Assembly (NCBI RefSeq): GCF_018860155.1
Contig: NZ_JAHKNI010000003.1
Span: 434,001-498,000, forward strand
DNA: 64,000 bases
Source of the DNA: Nocardia albiluteola
Lineage (GTDB): Bacteria; Actinomycetota; Actinomycetes; Mycobacteriales; Mycobacteriaceae
Reading direction: 5' to 3'
How positions within the stretch are numbered: position 1 is the stretch's first letter; each line of letters begins with the position of its first letter. Position numbers and translations under genes: made by a program. The notes beneath the pieces were generated by a model. It was given only the letters and a program-made list of their open reading frames with translations. It had not been told where the DNA came from and did no database searches. Below are positions 34,578 through 43,771 of this stretch, one piece after another.

Positions 34578-37500
34578 ATGAATACCGTCCCGACCCAGAC
34601 CGATCCGACGCCGAACTCCACCATGATCGACGACGCGCTCGCCGGAGTCTTCCGACGGTGGGAGGAGCAGCTGCTCGCCGACGCCGACTCCCGCACTCGT
34701 GACCACCTCGCCGAGTTCGCCTCGGGGCTGCCCTCGGGATACAAGCAGGATATCGGCCCGGAGCGGGCGCGGATCGATCTCGACATCCTCTCCGGACTCG
34801 CCGACGAGGCCATCGATGTGCGCCTGGAACCGGTGGCGGAAGCGGGAGCGGATGCCGCTGGGACCCCGGCCCGGCGCGGCGGAGCGGAGGCCCCGGCGCC
34901 CGGCCTGTCCGCGCGCGGCACCCACCGGCTCTCGCTGTATGTCGGCGGGCGCCCGGCCTCGCTCGGGGATCTCATGCCGCTGCTGCAGAGCCTCGGCGTC
35001 GAGGTCCTCGACGAGCGGCCGTACGCGCTGGTGTCCCCGACGGGGATGCCGTGCTGGATCTACGCGTTCACCGTCCGGTATCCGATCGCGCCCGTCGACG
35101 GCTTCGACGAGTTCGCCGCCCGCTTCGGCGCGGCCGTCGCGGCGCTGTGGCGCGGCGCCGCCGAGTCCGACCGGCTCAACGAGTTGATCGGGCGGGCTGG
35201 ACTGCACTGGCGGGCGGTCACCGTGCTGCGCGGCTATGCCGAGTACCTGCGCCAGGCCGGATTTCCTTACAGCAGTGCGTATGTCGCCGATGCGCTGTGC
35301 CGCTACCCCGAGATCGCCGCAGGCCTGGTCGAATGCTTCACCGCGCGTTTCGATCCCGCGGCGCCGGAGTCCGACGGGGGCGCCGCGGCCGCAGCGCGAG
35401 TGTCGGAGCTGATCGAGCGGGTGGTCGGGCTCGACGAGGACCGGATCTTCCGCGCGCTGCTGGGAGTCGTCCGGAACACCTTGCGCACCAACCACTTCGC
35501 GGCGACCGAGCGGGCGGCGCTGGCGATCAAGCTCGACCCGCGCGCCATCGGTGAGCTCCCCGAGCCCCGGCCGCGCCACGAAATCTTCGTCTACTCACCG
35601 AGTGTCGCGGGCGTGCACATGCGCTTCGGGGCGGTGGCGCGGGGCGGGCTGCGCTGGTCGGATCGCCGCGAGGACTTCCGCACCGAGGTGCTGGGTCTGG
35701 TGAAGGCCCAGGCGGTCAAGAACGCGGTCATCGTGCCGGTCGGTGCGAAGGGCGGTTTCGTGCTGCGCCGGCCCCCGGCCCCGACGGGCGACGCCGACCG
35801 CGATCGGGCGGCGCTGTGGGAGGCGGGCGTCGCGGGTTACCGCACGTTCATTCGCAGCCTGCTCGATCTGACGGACAACATCGAGCGCGGCACCGGGTCG
35901 GTGCTCCCCGCGCCCGGCGTCCGCTACGACGCCGACGACACCTATCTGGTGGTGGCCGCGGACAAGGGCACGGCGACCTTCTCCGATATCGCGAACGGCG
36001 TTGCGGCAGAATACGATTTCTGGCTCGGTGACGCGTTCGCCTCGGGCGGCTCGGTGGGTTACGACCACAAGGCGATCGGCATCACCGCGCGCGGAGCGTG
36101 GGTCAGCGTGCGGCGTCGGTTCGCCGAACTCGGCGTCGACTGCCAGCGCGAGGACATCACCGTCGCCGGGATCGGCGACATGAGCGGCGACGTCTTCGGC
36201 AACGGGATGTTGTGCAGCAAGCACATTCGCCTGGTGGCAGCCTTCGACCACCGGCACGTGTTCCTCGATCCCGAGCCCGACGCCCGGTCCTACGCCGAGC
36301 GCGAGCGGTTGTTCGCGCTGCCGCGCTCCTCGTGGGCCGACTACGACCGATCCGCGATCAGCGCCGGCGGCGGCGTGTGGGACCGCACCGCCAAGAGCGT
36401 GCCGATCGGTGACGCGGTCCGCCGCGCCCTCGGCTTGCCCGGCACCGTCACCGAACTCACTCCGCCGGAACTGATCCGGGCGATCCTGCGCGCGCCGGTC
36501 GACCTGCTGTGGAACGGCGGCATCGGAACCTACGTCAAGGCCGCCGCGCAATCGCATGCCGACGCCGGCGACAAGGCCAACGACGGTGTGCGCGTGGACG
36601 CGAGCGAGGTCCGGGCCCGAGTGATCGGCGAGGGCGGCAACCTCGGCCTGACCCAGCAGGCGCGCATCGAATTCGCCCGTGCCGGTGGGCGAGTCGGCAC
36701 CGACGCCCTGGACAACTCGGCCGGGGTGGACTGCTCCGACCACGAGGTCAACATCAAGATCCTGCTCGACGACCTGGTCGGCGCGGGCGCCCTGGACGGC
36801 CCGGGGCGCACCCGGCTGCTGGCCGAGATGACCGACGATGTGGCCGCACTCGTGCTGGCGGACAACGGATCCCAGACCGACGCGGTCGGCGCGGCCCTGG
36901 CCGACGGGCCCGCGATGCTCGTCGCGCACGGGCGCCAGATCACGGCGCTCGAGGGGGCCGGCGCCCTGGATCGCGCGCTCGAGGTGCTGCCCGACGCGAA
37001 GGAGATCGCCACCCGGCGCCGCGCGGGCGAGGGGCTCTCGGCTCCCGAGCTGGCCACCCTCATGGCGCACGTCAAACTGGAGCTGCAGCGTGTGCTGCTG
37101 GCCGGAGACCTCGTCGACAACGATGTGTTCCTGCCGACCCTGCGCGCCTACTTCCCCCCGGCGCTGCGCGACGCGCACGCCGACGCCATCGATCGGCACC
37201 CGCTGCGCCGCGAGATCGTGGCCACGGCGCTGACCAACCGCGTCGTCGACGGCGGCGGCATCAGCTATGTGTTCCGGCTGGGGGAGGAGGTGGGCGCGAC
37301 CCCGGACGACGCGGTCCGGGCGTTCGCCGTCGTCACCGAGGTGTTCGGGCTGCCCGCGCTGTGGTCGCGGATCGCCGCGGCCCCGGTACCCAGCGCGGTC
37401 GCCGACGAACTGATCATCCTGACCCGCCGGCTGCTCGACCGGGCCTCGCGCTGGATGCTGCACCGGCGCCCGCAGCCGCTGGCGGTCGGGGCCGAGATCG

Positions 37501-38048
37501 CGCGCTTCCGGGACCGGATCGCGGGGGCCTCGGCGCGGCTGGACGAATGGCTCGTCGGCGCCGACCGGACCAACCTCAGCGAGCGCACTCGTGCGGTGGC
37601 CCAGCGCGGCGCGCCGGAGGAGCTGGTGCGCGAGGTCGAACTGGTCCTGGACCGATTCGCCCTGCTCGACGTCATCGAGATCGCGGACCTGGCCGAATGC
37701 GAGACGACGGTGGCCGGTGAGCTGTACTTCCGCCTGTGCGAGCGGCTCGGGCTGGTCCGGCTGCTGAACGCGGTCTCGGCGCTGGGCAAGGAGACCCGGT
37801 GGGACGCGCTGGCGCGGCTGTCGTTGCGTGACGAGCTGTACGACAGCGTGCGTGCGCTGACACTGGACGTGCTGGCGCATGCGGTTGCCGGCGAGGACAC
37901 CGACCGGATGATCGCGGAATGGGAGCGGCGCAACGAGTCTCGGCTGGCGCGGGCGCGCGCTACCTTGGCCGAGATCTCCAAGTCCGGCCGCGACGACCTG
38001 GCCGCCCTGTCGGTGGCCTCGCGCCAGCTGCGGCGGCTGGCCGGATGA
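34578..38048 (+). CDS. Large NAD-specific glutamate dehydrogenase (short N-terminus)
   Basis: A 1156-residue protein of the bacterial GDH family that oxidises glutamate to 2-oxoglutarate with NAD. The catalytic core is unmistakable: GVHMRFGAVARGGLRWSDRR, EDFRTEVLGLVKAQAVKNAV and PVGAKGGFVLRR with the substrate lysine. DMSGDVFGNGML and RVIGEGGNLGLTQQARIEF define the dinucleotide part, followed by the long helical C-terminal domain. The mycobacterial/streptomycete homologues are about 1600 residues; here roughly 450 N-terminal residues (regulatory region) are missing, so allosteric control may differ. Its place behind a hut operator, in front of hutC, indicates disposal of glutamate from histidine. 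Its stop overlaps an alternative hutC ATG (ATGA). Confidence 0.88.
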   Translation: MNTVPTQTDPTPNSTMIDDALAGVFRRWEEQLLADADSRTRDHLAEFASGLPSGYKQDIGPERARIDLDILSGLADEAIDVRLEPVAEAGADAAGTPARRGGAEAPAPGLSARGTHRLSLYVGGRPASLGDLMPLLQSLGVEVLDERPYALVSPTGMPCWIYAFTVRYPIAPVDGFDEFAARFGAAVAALWRGAAESDRLNELIGRAGLHWRAVTVLRGYAEYLRQAGFPYSSAYVADALCRYPEIAAGLVECFTARFDPAAPESDGGAAAAARVSELIERVVGLDEDRIFRALLGVVRNTLRTNHFAATERAALAIKLDPRAIGELPEPRPRHEIFVYSPSVAGVHMRFGAVARGGLRWSDRREDFRTEVLGLVKAQAVKNAVIVPVGAKGGFVLRRPPAPTGDADRDRAALWEAGVAGYRTFIRSLLDLTDNIERGTGSVLPAPGVRYDADDTYLVVAADKGTATFSDIANGVAAEYDFWLGDAFASGGSVGYDHKAIGITARGAWVSVRRRFAELGVDCQREDITVAGIGDMSGDVFGNGMLCSKHIRLVAAFDHRHVFLDPEPDARSYAERERLFALPRSSWADYDRSAISAGGGVWDRTAKSVPIGDAVRRALGLPGTVTELTPPELIRAILRAPVDLLWNGGIGTYVKAAAQSHADAGDKANDGVRVDASEVRARVIGEGGNLGLTQQARIEFARAGGRVGTDALDNSAGVDCSDHEVNIKILLDDLVGAGALDGPGRTRLLAEMTDDVAALVLADNGSQTDAVGAALADGPAMLVAHGRQITALEGAGALDRALEVLPDAKEIATRRRAGEGLSAPELATLMAHVKLELQRVLLAGDLVDNDVFLPTLRAYFPPALRDAHADAIDRHPLRREIVATALTNRVVDGGGISYVFRLGEEVGATPDDAVRAFAVVTEVFGLPALWSRIAAAPVPSAVADELIILTRRLLDRASRWMLHRRPQPLAVGAEIARFRDRIAGASARLDEWLVGADRTNLSERTRAVAQRGAPEELVREVELVLDRFALLDVIEIADLAECETTVAGELYFRLCERLGLVRLLNAVSALGKETRWDALARLSLRDELYDSVRALTLDVLAHAVAGEDTDRMIAEWERRNESRLARARATLAEISKSGRDDLAALSVASRQLRRLAG

Positions 38049-38119
38049 ACCGATCGGTAGACTTCATGGGCCGACTCGGCGAACGTCGCGGCGGACACTC
38101 TCGAGGACAGGGGCAGCCG

Positions 38120-38875
38120 ATGGCGGTGACGGACGTGGATGCGGAACTCGCCGTGTTGTTCGCCGACACGGGGGACGAGTCCGTGCCGGCCTACGAGCGG
38201 GTGAAACAGCTTGTGGCCGAGCAGATTCGCGCGAGCCGCTGGTCCGAGGGCGACCGGTTGCCGTCCGAGAGCCAGTTCGTCAACGCGCTGGGCCTGTCCC
38301 GGATGACGATCAACCGCGCACTGCGCGAGCTGACCAGCGACGGGCTGATCGTCCGGATGATGGGCGTGGGCACCTTCGTCGCCCGGACGAAGGCGGCCTC
38401 GCCGCTGTTCGAGGTGAAGAACATCGCCGATGAGATCCAGCAGCGCGGGCACCGGCATCGCACCGAGGTGATCACCGTACGCGAGGAGCAGGCGGACGAG
38501 GAGCACGCGTTCCTGCCCGAGACCTTCGGTGCCACCGTGTTCCACTCGGTGCTGGTGCACTTCGAGGACGACACGCCGATCCAGGTGGAGGACCGCTTCG
38601 TGAACCCCGCCGAGGCGCCCGACTACCTCGCGCAGGACTTCACGAAGCTCACCCCGAACGACTACCTGAGCCGCGTCGCACCCCTCACCCGGGGCGAGCA
38701 CGTGGTCGAGGCGGTGCTGGCCGGCGCGCAGGAGTGCCGCCTGCTGCGCATCGACCGCGGCGAACCGTGCCTGCTCATCCGGCGCCGGACATGGTCCGAA
38801 CGCGGACTGGTGAGCACCGCGCGGCTCATCCATCCGGGCTCGCGCAGCCGCCTCGAGGGCGCGTTCACTCGCTGA
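38120..38875 (+). CDS. hutC: GntR-family histidine utilisation repressor
   Basis: A 252-residue repressor with an N-terminal winged helix (about 20-90: PAYERVKQLVAEQIRASRWS, GDRLPSESQFVNALGLSRMT, VGTFVA) and a UTRA ligand domain (about 100-240) with HSVLVHFEDDTPIQVEDRFV. HutC proteins release DNA on binding urocanate. An in-frame ATG at 38045 overlapping the dehydrogenase stop would give 277 residues; 38120 is preferred because homology begins soon after it. The two 22-bp operators in the window are its likely targets. Confidence 0.9.
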   Translation: MAVTDVDAELAVLFADTGDESVPAYERVKQLVAEQIRASRWSEGDRLPSESQFVNALGLSRMTINRALRELTSDGLIVRMMGVGTFVARTKAASPLFEVKNIADEIQQRGHRHRTEVITVREEQADEEHAFLPETFGATVFHSVLVHFEDDTPIQVEDRFVNPAEAPDYLAQDFTKLTPNDYLSRVAPLTRGEHVVEAVLAGAQECRLLRIDRGEPCLLIRRRTWSERGLVSTARLIHPGSRSRLEGAFTR

Positions 38876-39773
38876 GTGCGACCAGCTCCGGATGGAACGT
38901 GGCCACCATCCGCCGCAGCCCCTCGCGCCAGTCGACCGTGGTGCCTCCGATGAGTTCGCGCATCCGCGTCGAGTCGGTCGGATTGCCGCGCAGGGCCTCG
39001 GCGCTGTCCTCGAAGACCGGTTCCTTGCCGATCAGCGAGCCGAGGTAGCCGCACCACTCCTGCAGGCTGACGATCTCCCCACCGCACCAGTTGACCGTCG
39101 TCGCCGGTGTCGAGGCCGCGGCCAGCAGCCTCGGGATCGAGGCGACGATGTCGTCCTCGTGGATCGGGTTGTAGCGGGCCGGTCCGCCGGCCGGGACCGG
39201 GATCGGGATGCTGGCCAGGATCATCTCCATGTGGTAGAACGGCCACCCGCCGTTGTTGCCGTACGGGACATTGAGCCGGGCGATGATGGTGGGCAGGTCC
39301 AGGGTGCGCGCCATCGTGCGGGCGACGACCTCGCCGGCGATCTTGGAGATGGAATAGGTCGGGAACAGGGGCTTGTGGTTGTCGCCGAGGGCGGCGTGCT
39401 CGGTGCGGGGTTCGTCGCCCGGCGGGTCGTACACGGCCGCCGACGAACAGTGCAGAAACGCCTTCGCGGTGCGGCAGTGGGCCATCAGCAGGCCGACGGA
39501 CTCCGCGTTCGCGCCCAGATCCTTGTCCCAGTTCCCGCTCTTGGCCACGGCCAGGTTCAGTACGTAGTCGAAATCGGACGGAAGCGCGGTGAAGTCTCCG
39601 GCGGCGAGGTCGACGGTCTCGCACCGCACACCGGCACCCTCGAGTGCCGTACGGGCCGCGGGGTTGCTGAATCGGGCGATGCCCCAGACTTCGTTGTCGG
39701 CCGCGAGCGCGCGGGCTATGGGAGCAGCGACCTGTCCGGTCGGACCGGTGATCAAGATCTTGGAGCCATGCAT
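38865..39773 (-). CDS. NAD-dependent epimerase/dehydratase (extended SDR)
   Basis: A 302-residue extended short-chain dehydrogenase. The Rossmann motif is KILITGPTGQVAAPIARALA (GxTGxxA form), the active-site serine region is LHCSSAAVY, and YSISK supplies the Tyr/Lys pair. A C-terminal substrate domain follows (DDIVASIPRLL). It is probably a nucleotide-sugar or terpenoid-type epimerase/reductase of unknown substrate. ATG 39773 begins the conserved fold; upstream starts add a basic non-conserved stretch. The 3' end overlaps hutC by 11 bp in convergent orientation. Confidence 0.83.
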   Translation of the reverse strand: MHGSKILITGPTGQVAAPIARALAADNEVWGIARFSNPAARTALEGAGVRCETVDLAAGDFTALPSDFDYVLNLAVAKSGNWDKDLGANAESVGLLMAHCRTAKAFLHCSSAAVYDPPGDEPRTEHAALGDNHKPLFPTYSISKIAGEVVARTMARTLDLPTIIARLNVPYGNNGGWPFYHMEMILASIPIPVPAGGPARYNPIHEDDIVASIPRLLAAASTPATTVNWCGGEIVSLQEWCGYLGSLIGKEPVFEDSAEALRGNPTDSTRMRELIGGTTVDWREGLRRMVATFHPELVALSE

Positions 39774-39848
39774 GCGCCGATGGTAGGCGAATGCCGGTCG
39801 GCCCCAACCATATTTGCGCATCCTGTGCCGGTGGCCGAGACACCGGGC

Positions 39849-40385
39849 CTAGGGCCGACCCGGGTCCGTGCCCGCGAACAGTGCCTGGACATCGCGGGCG
39901 AACGCCGCGGTGTCCGTCAGACCGAAGGCCACCCGCTGCAGCAGGAATCCATGCAGCAGGCCCATCACCACCCGCGCGCCGTGCTCCGGCTCGACAGCGG
40001 GGGCAACCGTGCCCGCGGCCTGGCCGCGGCGCAGCGCGTCGGCGATGTCGCGCCGCACGGACTCGAAGCCCGCGACAGCGCCGGCGCGCACGGCATCGTC
40101 GCGCAGCAACTCCGACCAGGTCTGCACGGCGCAGCGCAGCAGTTCCTCGACCGGCACCGGACGTCCCGCGGTATCGGTAACGGTGTCGGCATGTAATGCC
40201 TCGAGCGCCGCCGCCACCAGATCGGCGACCGACGCGGCGGCGGCGCCGGCGGCCAGCCGCTGGACCGGTTCGAAGATCAGCCGGAACGCGTCGCCGGCGA
40301 TCGTCAGGATGATTTCCTCTTTGCTTGCGAAGTAGCGGTAGGGCGCCCCGGCCGAGACGCCGGCCGCGGCCGCGATGTCGGGCAT
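39849..40385 (-). pseudogene. TetR-family regulator lacking the start of its DNA-binding domain
   Basis: The 178 residues start directly at MPDIAAAAGVSAGAPYRYFA, the second and third helices of a TetR helix-turn-helix, while the usual first 25-35 residues (first helix) are missing. In frame, a TGA stands four codons before this ATG, and the sequence upstream is the start of the divergent 40421 gene. The ligand domain downstream is intact. It is therefore either a recently 5'-truncated, inactive regulator or a mis-sequenced gene. I treat it as broken. Confidence 0.6.
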
Positions 40386-40420
40386 AGTGAAAGGTCATTC
40401 ACGGAAGCGAAGGATTCGCG

Positions 40421-41443
40421 ATGAACGCGAGACTGCGTATCGCCACCTACACCTACGAGCACACCGCAGCATTGTTCGACGGCCGCGTCGGGATCGACGG
40501 TGTGGACGCCGTCCTGGACACCGCGCCGCTGGTCTCGGACATCTTCCGCGGCATGGTCGAGGGCCGCTACGACGTGGCGGAGTTCGGCCTGACCTACTTC
40601 CTGCGGTGCGTGGACCCGACGAATCCCGATCGCCCGGATTTCGACCCCGCGACCGCGCCGTTCCTGGCGCTGCCGATCTTCCCGAACCGCAACTTCCGGC
40701 ACTCGGCGATCTTCGTGAACACCGCGGCGGGGATCGCGACGCCGCGGGACCTGGCGGGCCGGACGATCGGTGAGTTCGCGCTGTTCGGCCACGACGTGGG
40801 GGTGTGGATCAAGGGCATTCTCGCCGACGAGTACGGCCTGACCCCCGATCGCAGCCGGTGGGTCATCGGCGGGACCGACCATCCGATTCCGGCGTTCGAT
40901 TGGGTGGCCCAGCCCGTGCCGGACGGGGTGCAGGTGCGGCACGCGGCGGCGGGACAGACCCTGGGTGCGATGCTGGAGTCCGGCGAGATCGACGCGCTCG
41001 TCTCGGTCGACGTCCCCCGGGCCCTGCGCGACGGCTCGACGACGATCGCTCGGCTCTTCCCGGACTACGAGCGCGTCGAGCGCGAGTACTACCAGCGCAC
41101 CGGGATCTTCCCGCCGATGCACATTGTCGCGGTCCGCCGGGAACTGGTGGAGCACACCGAGATGCTGAGATCGGTGTACCGCGCGTTCGTCGAGGCCAAG
41201 GAACTCGTCCAGGAGGCGTATCGCCACGACGCCGGCAAGCAGCACATGAGCCTGCTCACCCCGTGGTTCAGCAGTCACTTCGACGAGAACGAGGCGCTGC
41301 TCGGCCACGACTGGTGGCCCTACGGGCTGCGTGCGAATCGCGCGGCGCTCGACACGTTCCTGCGCTACCACTACGAACAGGGCCTGTCCGGGCACCTGCT
41401 CACCAGCGAGGACATCGTCGTCCCCGCATTCCTGGACACCTGA
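40421..41443 (+). CDS. 4,5-dihydroxyphthalate decarboxylase-like / periplasmic-binding-fold protein
   Basis: A 340-residue cytoplasmic protein of the dihydroxyphthalate decarboxylase family, which has a substrate-binding-protein (NMT1-like) fold. Recognisable parts are RIATYTYEHTAALFDGRV, VAEFGLTYFLR, ATPRDLAGRTIGEFALFGHD and FPDYERVEREYYQRTGIFPP. No signal peptide or lipobox is present, which favours an enzyme over a transporter component. The phthalate role of the family is established for a few members only; here no other aromatic-degradation gene is adjacent. AAGGA lies upstream of the ATG. Divergent from the broken TetR, which may once have controlled it. Confidence 0.75.
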   Translation: MNARLRIATYTYEHTAALFDGRVGIDGVDAVLDTAPLVSDIFRGMVEGRYDVAEFGLTYFLRCVDPTNPDRPDFDPATAPFLALPIFPNRNFRHSAIFVNTAAGIATPRDLAGRTIGEFALFGHDVGVWIKGILADEYGLTPDRSRWVIGGTDHPIPAFDWVAQPVPDGVQVRHAAAGQTLGAMLESGEIDALVSVDVPRALRDGSTTIARLFPDYERVEREYYQRTGIFPPMHIVAVRRELVEHTEMLRSVYRAFVEAKELVQEAYRHDAGKQHMSLLTPWFSSHFDENEALLGHDWWPYGLRANRAALDTFLRYHYEQGLSGHLLTSEDIVVPAFLDT

Positions 41444-41471
41444 GCGCGCCGTTCCCGGCACTCGGGTGTCC
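41434..41471. terminator. Bidirectional terminator between convergent genes
   Basis: GGACACCTGAG (41434-41444) pairs with CTCGGGTGTCC (41461-41471), 11 bp with one T-G pair and a 16-base loop, spanning the stop of the 40421 gene and facing the DUF4822 gene end at 41487. Confidence 0.6.
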
Positions 41472-41486
41472 GGGTCCGGTACGGAT

Positions 41487-41999
41487 CTACGCGCCCGGCT
41501 CCGGGTGGTTCGTCGGGGTGTGGATGATGTCGAAGTAGACGGACTTGTCGCCGGCGTTGGGGTACACGCGGTAGGTGAACTGCTTGTCGGTGAGCGTGAC
41601 GATGTCGACCACGCGGCGGGATTGTTCCTGTCCCGCAGCATTTTTCGAGACGATCGTGCGAGTCTTGCCGTCGGGGGAGACCGTCCAGTCGCCGTGCATC
41701 TTGGGCGAGTTGTCGAGATTGAACATCGTGAAGGTGCCGTTGGGCTCGAAGTAGGCGAAGCCGACGTAGTTCTTGACGTTGCTGTCGGTCAGTGCGACGG
41801 ACCCGCCGTGCGAGTCCTGCGCGGAGGTGGTCTCCCACGGGGTGGAGGCCAGCACCGCCGACGGCGAACCCGGCGCTACCGCAACCGACGTCGCGGCGGC
41901 CGCGGAACTCGGGGCGGCGGTGGAGGTGCTGTTGCTGCTGCAGGCGGCGAGTGCGCCGACCGCGGCGAGGGCGACGAGCGCGGAGACGAGTTTCTTCAT
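41487..41999 (-). CDS. DUF4822-domain lipoprotein
   Basis: A 170-residue secreted lipoprotein. The signal peptide is KKLVSALVALAAVGALAAC with the lipobox cysteine near residue 20, followed by a Ser/Thr/Ala-rich linker (about 21-45). The rest is one DUF4822 domain: STPWETTSAQDSHG, VGFAYFEPNGTFTMFNLDNS, PKMHGDWTVSPDGKTRTIVS and VYFDIIHTPTNHPEPGA. The function of this domain is unknown. A clear AAAGGAAG site precedes the ATG, and the gene starts 17 bp after the deaminase stop as the last gene of the cyanate operon, hinting at a role at the envelope in the same stress or nitrogen response. Confidence 0.88.
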   Translation of the reverse strand: MKKLVSALVALAAVGALAACSSNSTSTAAPSSAAAATSVAVAPGSPSAVLASTPWETTSAQDSHGGSVALTDSNVKNYVGFAYFEPNGTFTMFNLDNSPKMHGDWTVSPDGKTRTIVSKNAAGQEQSRRVVDIVTLTDKQFTYRVYPNAGDKSVYFDIIHTPTNHPEPGA

Positions 42000-42016
42000 G
42001 GGATTCTTCCTTTCGA

Positions 42017-42517
42017 TCAGGACGCGGTGGGGACGCCGGCCACGCGCCGTTCGCCGTTGTTGCGCTCCTGCCAGCGGCGGTAGACCTCGACCGCATCGTC
42101 GCGGGACTCGTGGCGCATGGGCAGGCGGCGCTCGTCCCACGGCTTGGCGAACTCGCCGTAGAAGGTGTCGAACTCGAAGTACTTCCGGTCGTCGACGTAG
42201 TGCGGCTCGTACGCGTCACGGGTGGTCAGGAATACGACCTCGTCGGGCGAGCAGTAGTAGAGCGCGCCCAGGCACATCGGGCAGGGCAGGGCCAGGATGT
42301 AGATGGTGGCGCCGGTCAGATGCTCGGTCCCCAGCTTGGTGCAGGCCTCGCGGATGGCGAGGATCTCCGCGTGCGCGGTCGGATCGCTGGTCTGGGCGAC
42401 CCGGTTCGGGCTCTCGGCGAGAATCTCGCCGTCCTTGACGATGACGGTGGCGAAAGGTCGCCCGCCCTCCTCGACGTTCCGGCGCGCGATATCGATGGTG
42501 TGCTGTGCGAAATCCAT
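42017..42517 (-). CDS. Zinc-dependent nucleoside/nucleobase deaminase (guanine-deaminase-like)
   Basis: A 166-residue cytidine-deaminase-fold enzyme. The zinc and proton-transfer motifs are His49-Ala-Glu51 (TAHAEILAIREA) and Cys79-Pro-Met-Cys82 (LPCPMCLGALYY). Size and the C-terminal YRRWQERN region fit the guanine/tRNA-adenosine deaminase group; lack of strong tRNA-binding features and the catabolic context favour a small-molecule substrate. It sits between cyanase and the DUF4822 lipoprotein with gaps of 27 and 17 bp, so it is co-transcribed. The link to cyanate detoxification could be nitrogen release or deamination of a cyanate-related compound (inference). Confidence 0.82.
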   Translation of the reverse strand: MDFAQHTIDIARRNVEEGGRPFATVIVKDGEILAESPNRVAQTSDPTAHAEILAIREACTKLGTEHLTGATIYILALPCPMCLGALYYCSPDEVVFLTTRDAYEPHYVDDRKYFEFDTFYGEFAKPWDERRLPMRHESRDDAVEVYRRWQERNNGERRVAGVPTAS

Positions 42518-42544
42518 TGTGATCCTTATGATTCGATGGTTCGG

Positions 42545-43015
42545 TCAGAAGGGCTTGGTGGGCAGGTACTTGCCGTCCAGGGTGATCACGGCGCGCTCAC
42601 CGCCCTCGGGGTCGGCCACCTTGCGCACGTCGAGCTTGAAATTGATGGCGCTGATGATGCCGTCGCCGAACTGCTCGTGCACCAGGGCCTTGAGCGTGGT
42701 GCCGTAGACCTGCAGCATCTCGTAGAAGCGGTAAATGGTTGGGTCGGTGGGGATTCCGCCGGGAATCGAGCCGCGGCTCGGGATGGTCTGCAACAGGCTC
42801 GCGGCGTCGTCGCCGAGACCGAGCAGCTCGGCCACGGCCACGGCCGCCGATTCCGGCAGCGGGTGCTGGCCGAGCACCGCGGCGGTGACGAACGCCGTCG
42901 AATAGCCTGCGGCGTCGGCGATCTGCTCCCAGGTCAGGTCCTTGGCGATCTTGGCCTCGACGGCGGTCACGGCCAGGGCCTGCCGCGCCGCGGGATCGAA
43001 CTGTGCGTGCACCAT
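42545..43015 (-). CDS. cynS: Cyanate hydratase (cyanase)
   Basis: A 156-residue enzyme converting cyanate and bicarbonate to ammonia and carbon dioxide. ATG 43015 is chosen over 43024 because AAAGGA abuts the first and is well placed for the second; the resulting length equals that of the E. coli enzyme. The catalytic residues then fall at Arg96, Glu99 and Ser122, the same numbers as in E. coli ([17 protein letters not shown]). An N-terminal helical domain precedes the active decamer-forming domain. It follows carbonic anhydrase, which supplies bicarbonate, by 64 bp. Confidence 0.96.
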   Translation of the reverse strand: MVHAQFDPAARQALAVTAVEAKIAKDLTWEQIADAAGYSTAFVTAAVLGQHPLPESAAVAVAELLGLGDDAASLLQTIPSRGSIPGGIPTDPTIYRFYEMLQVYGTTLKALVHEQFGDGIISAINFKLDVRKVADPEGGERAVITLDGKYLPTKPF

Positions 43016-43079
43016 GGTGTGCATTCCTTTCGTTGCACCGCCGTACCGTTCGGCGGCATCCGATGGGGGAGAGGGGATT

Positions 43080-43655
43080 TCAGTCGCCGGAGGAATCGAC
43101 GGACGCGATCGAGCCGGAGCCGATGTCGAACACCCAGCCCTCGAGGGCGACGCGGTCGTCGGCCAGGGCGCGGGCGACGGCGGGGTGCGTGGTCAGATTG
43201 GCAAGCTGCGCACGGACATTCGCCCGCACCATCGCGGCCACGGCGTCGGGGCCGGTGCAGCGGACCACCGCGGCATCGGCGTGGCGCAGCCATCCCGCCA
43301 CCGTCGGCGTCGCGGTCAGGTCCCGGCGTTCGGCGAGCGCGGTCATCGCACCGCAGCTCGAATGCCCGCACACGACGATGCGGCGCACCCCCAGCACCTC
43401 GACCGCGTATTCGACACTGGCGGTGACGCCGTCGCCGTCAGCGCGATAGGCGGGAACGAGGTTGCCCGCGGTGCGGATGACGAACAGCTCGCCCGGTTCG
43501 CTACTGGTGATCAGCTCGGGCACCACTCGCGCGTCGGAGCAGCCGACGAACAGCGTGTGCGGGGCATGGGTGCTAGCCAGGCGAGTGAACAGTCCCGCCT
43601 TGGCGGGGAACACGGTGTCGCGGAAGGTGGTGACTCCGGTGGCGAGGTCGAGCAT
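43080..43655 (-). CDS. cynT: Beta-class carbonic anhydrase (CynT-like)
   Basis: A 191-residue beta-carbonic anhydrase. Zinc ligands are Cys39, His98 and Cys101 ([19 protein letters not shown]), and the Asp41/Arg43 dyad is intact. It interconverts CO2 and bicarbonate and so keeps bicarbonate available to cyanase, as CynT does in E. coli. GGGAG precedes the ATG at 43655; longer starts add non-conserved residues. It lies between the LysR gene and cyanase on the same strand. Confidence 0.92.
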   Translation of the reverse strand: MLDLATGVTTFRDTVFPAKAGLFTRLASTHAPHTLFVGCSDARVVPELITSSEPGELFVIRTAGNLVPAYRADGDGVTASVEYAVEVLGVRRIVVCGHSSCGAMTALAERRDLTATPTVAGWLRHADAAVVRCTGPDAVAAMVRANVRAQLANLTTHPAVARALADDRVALEGWVFDIGSGSIASVDSSGD

Positions 43656-43731
43656 GGAACGCTCCCGTCGGTGTGTGCCGGCCTGACGGCCCTGACCCAT
43701 CTAGAGTGGCCCACCTGGTGCTATAGCGTCC

Positions 43732-43743
43732 AATACTTGTATT
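43732..43743. promoter_or_regulatory. Candidate LysR (CynR) binding palindrome
   Basis: AATAC-TT-GTATT is a perfect inverted repeat in the 116-bp gap before carbonic anhydrase, flanked by CTATAGCG (43721-43728) and the related CATAGCGATAG further on. LysR regulators bind T-N11-A type dyads in such positions. Confidence 0.45.
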
Positions 43744-43771
43744 CCATCATAGCGATAGATGGCATCAATGA

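Noticed and set aside
35595..37880. 761-codon minus-strand frame opposite the glutamate dehydrogenase
   Set aside because: Shadow of the dehydrogenase; no domain, no ribosome site.
39849..40385. A functional TetR repressor of the 40421 gene
   Set aside because: The first helix of the DNA-binding domain is absent and an in-frame stop precedes the start.
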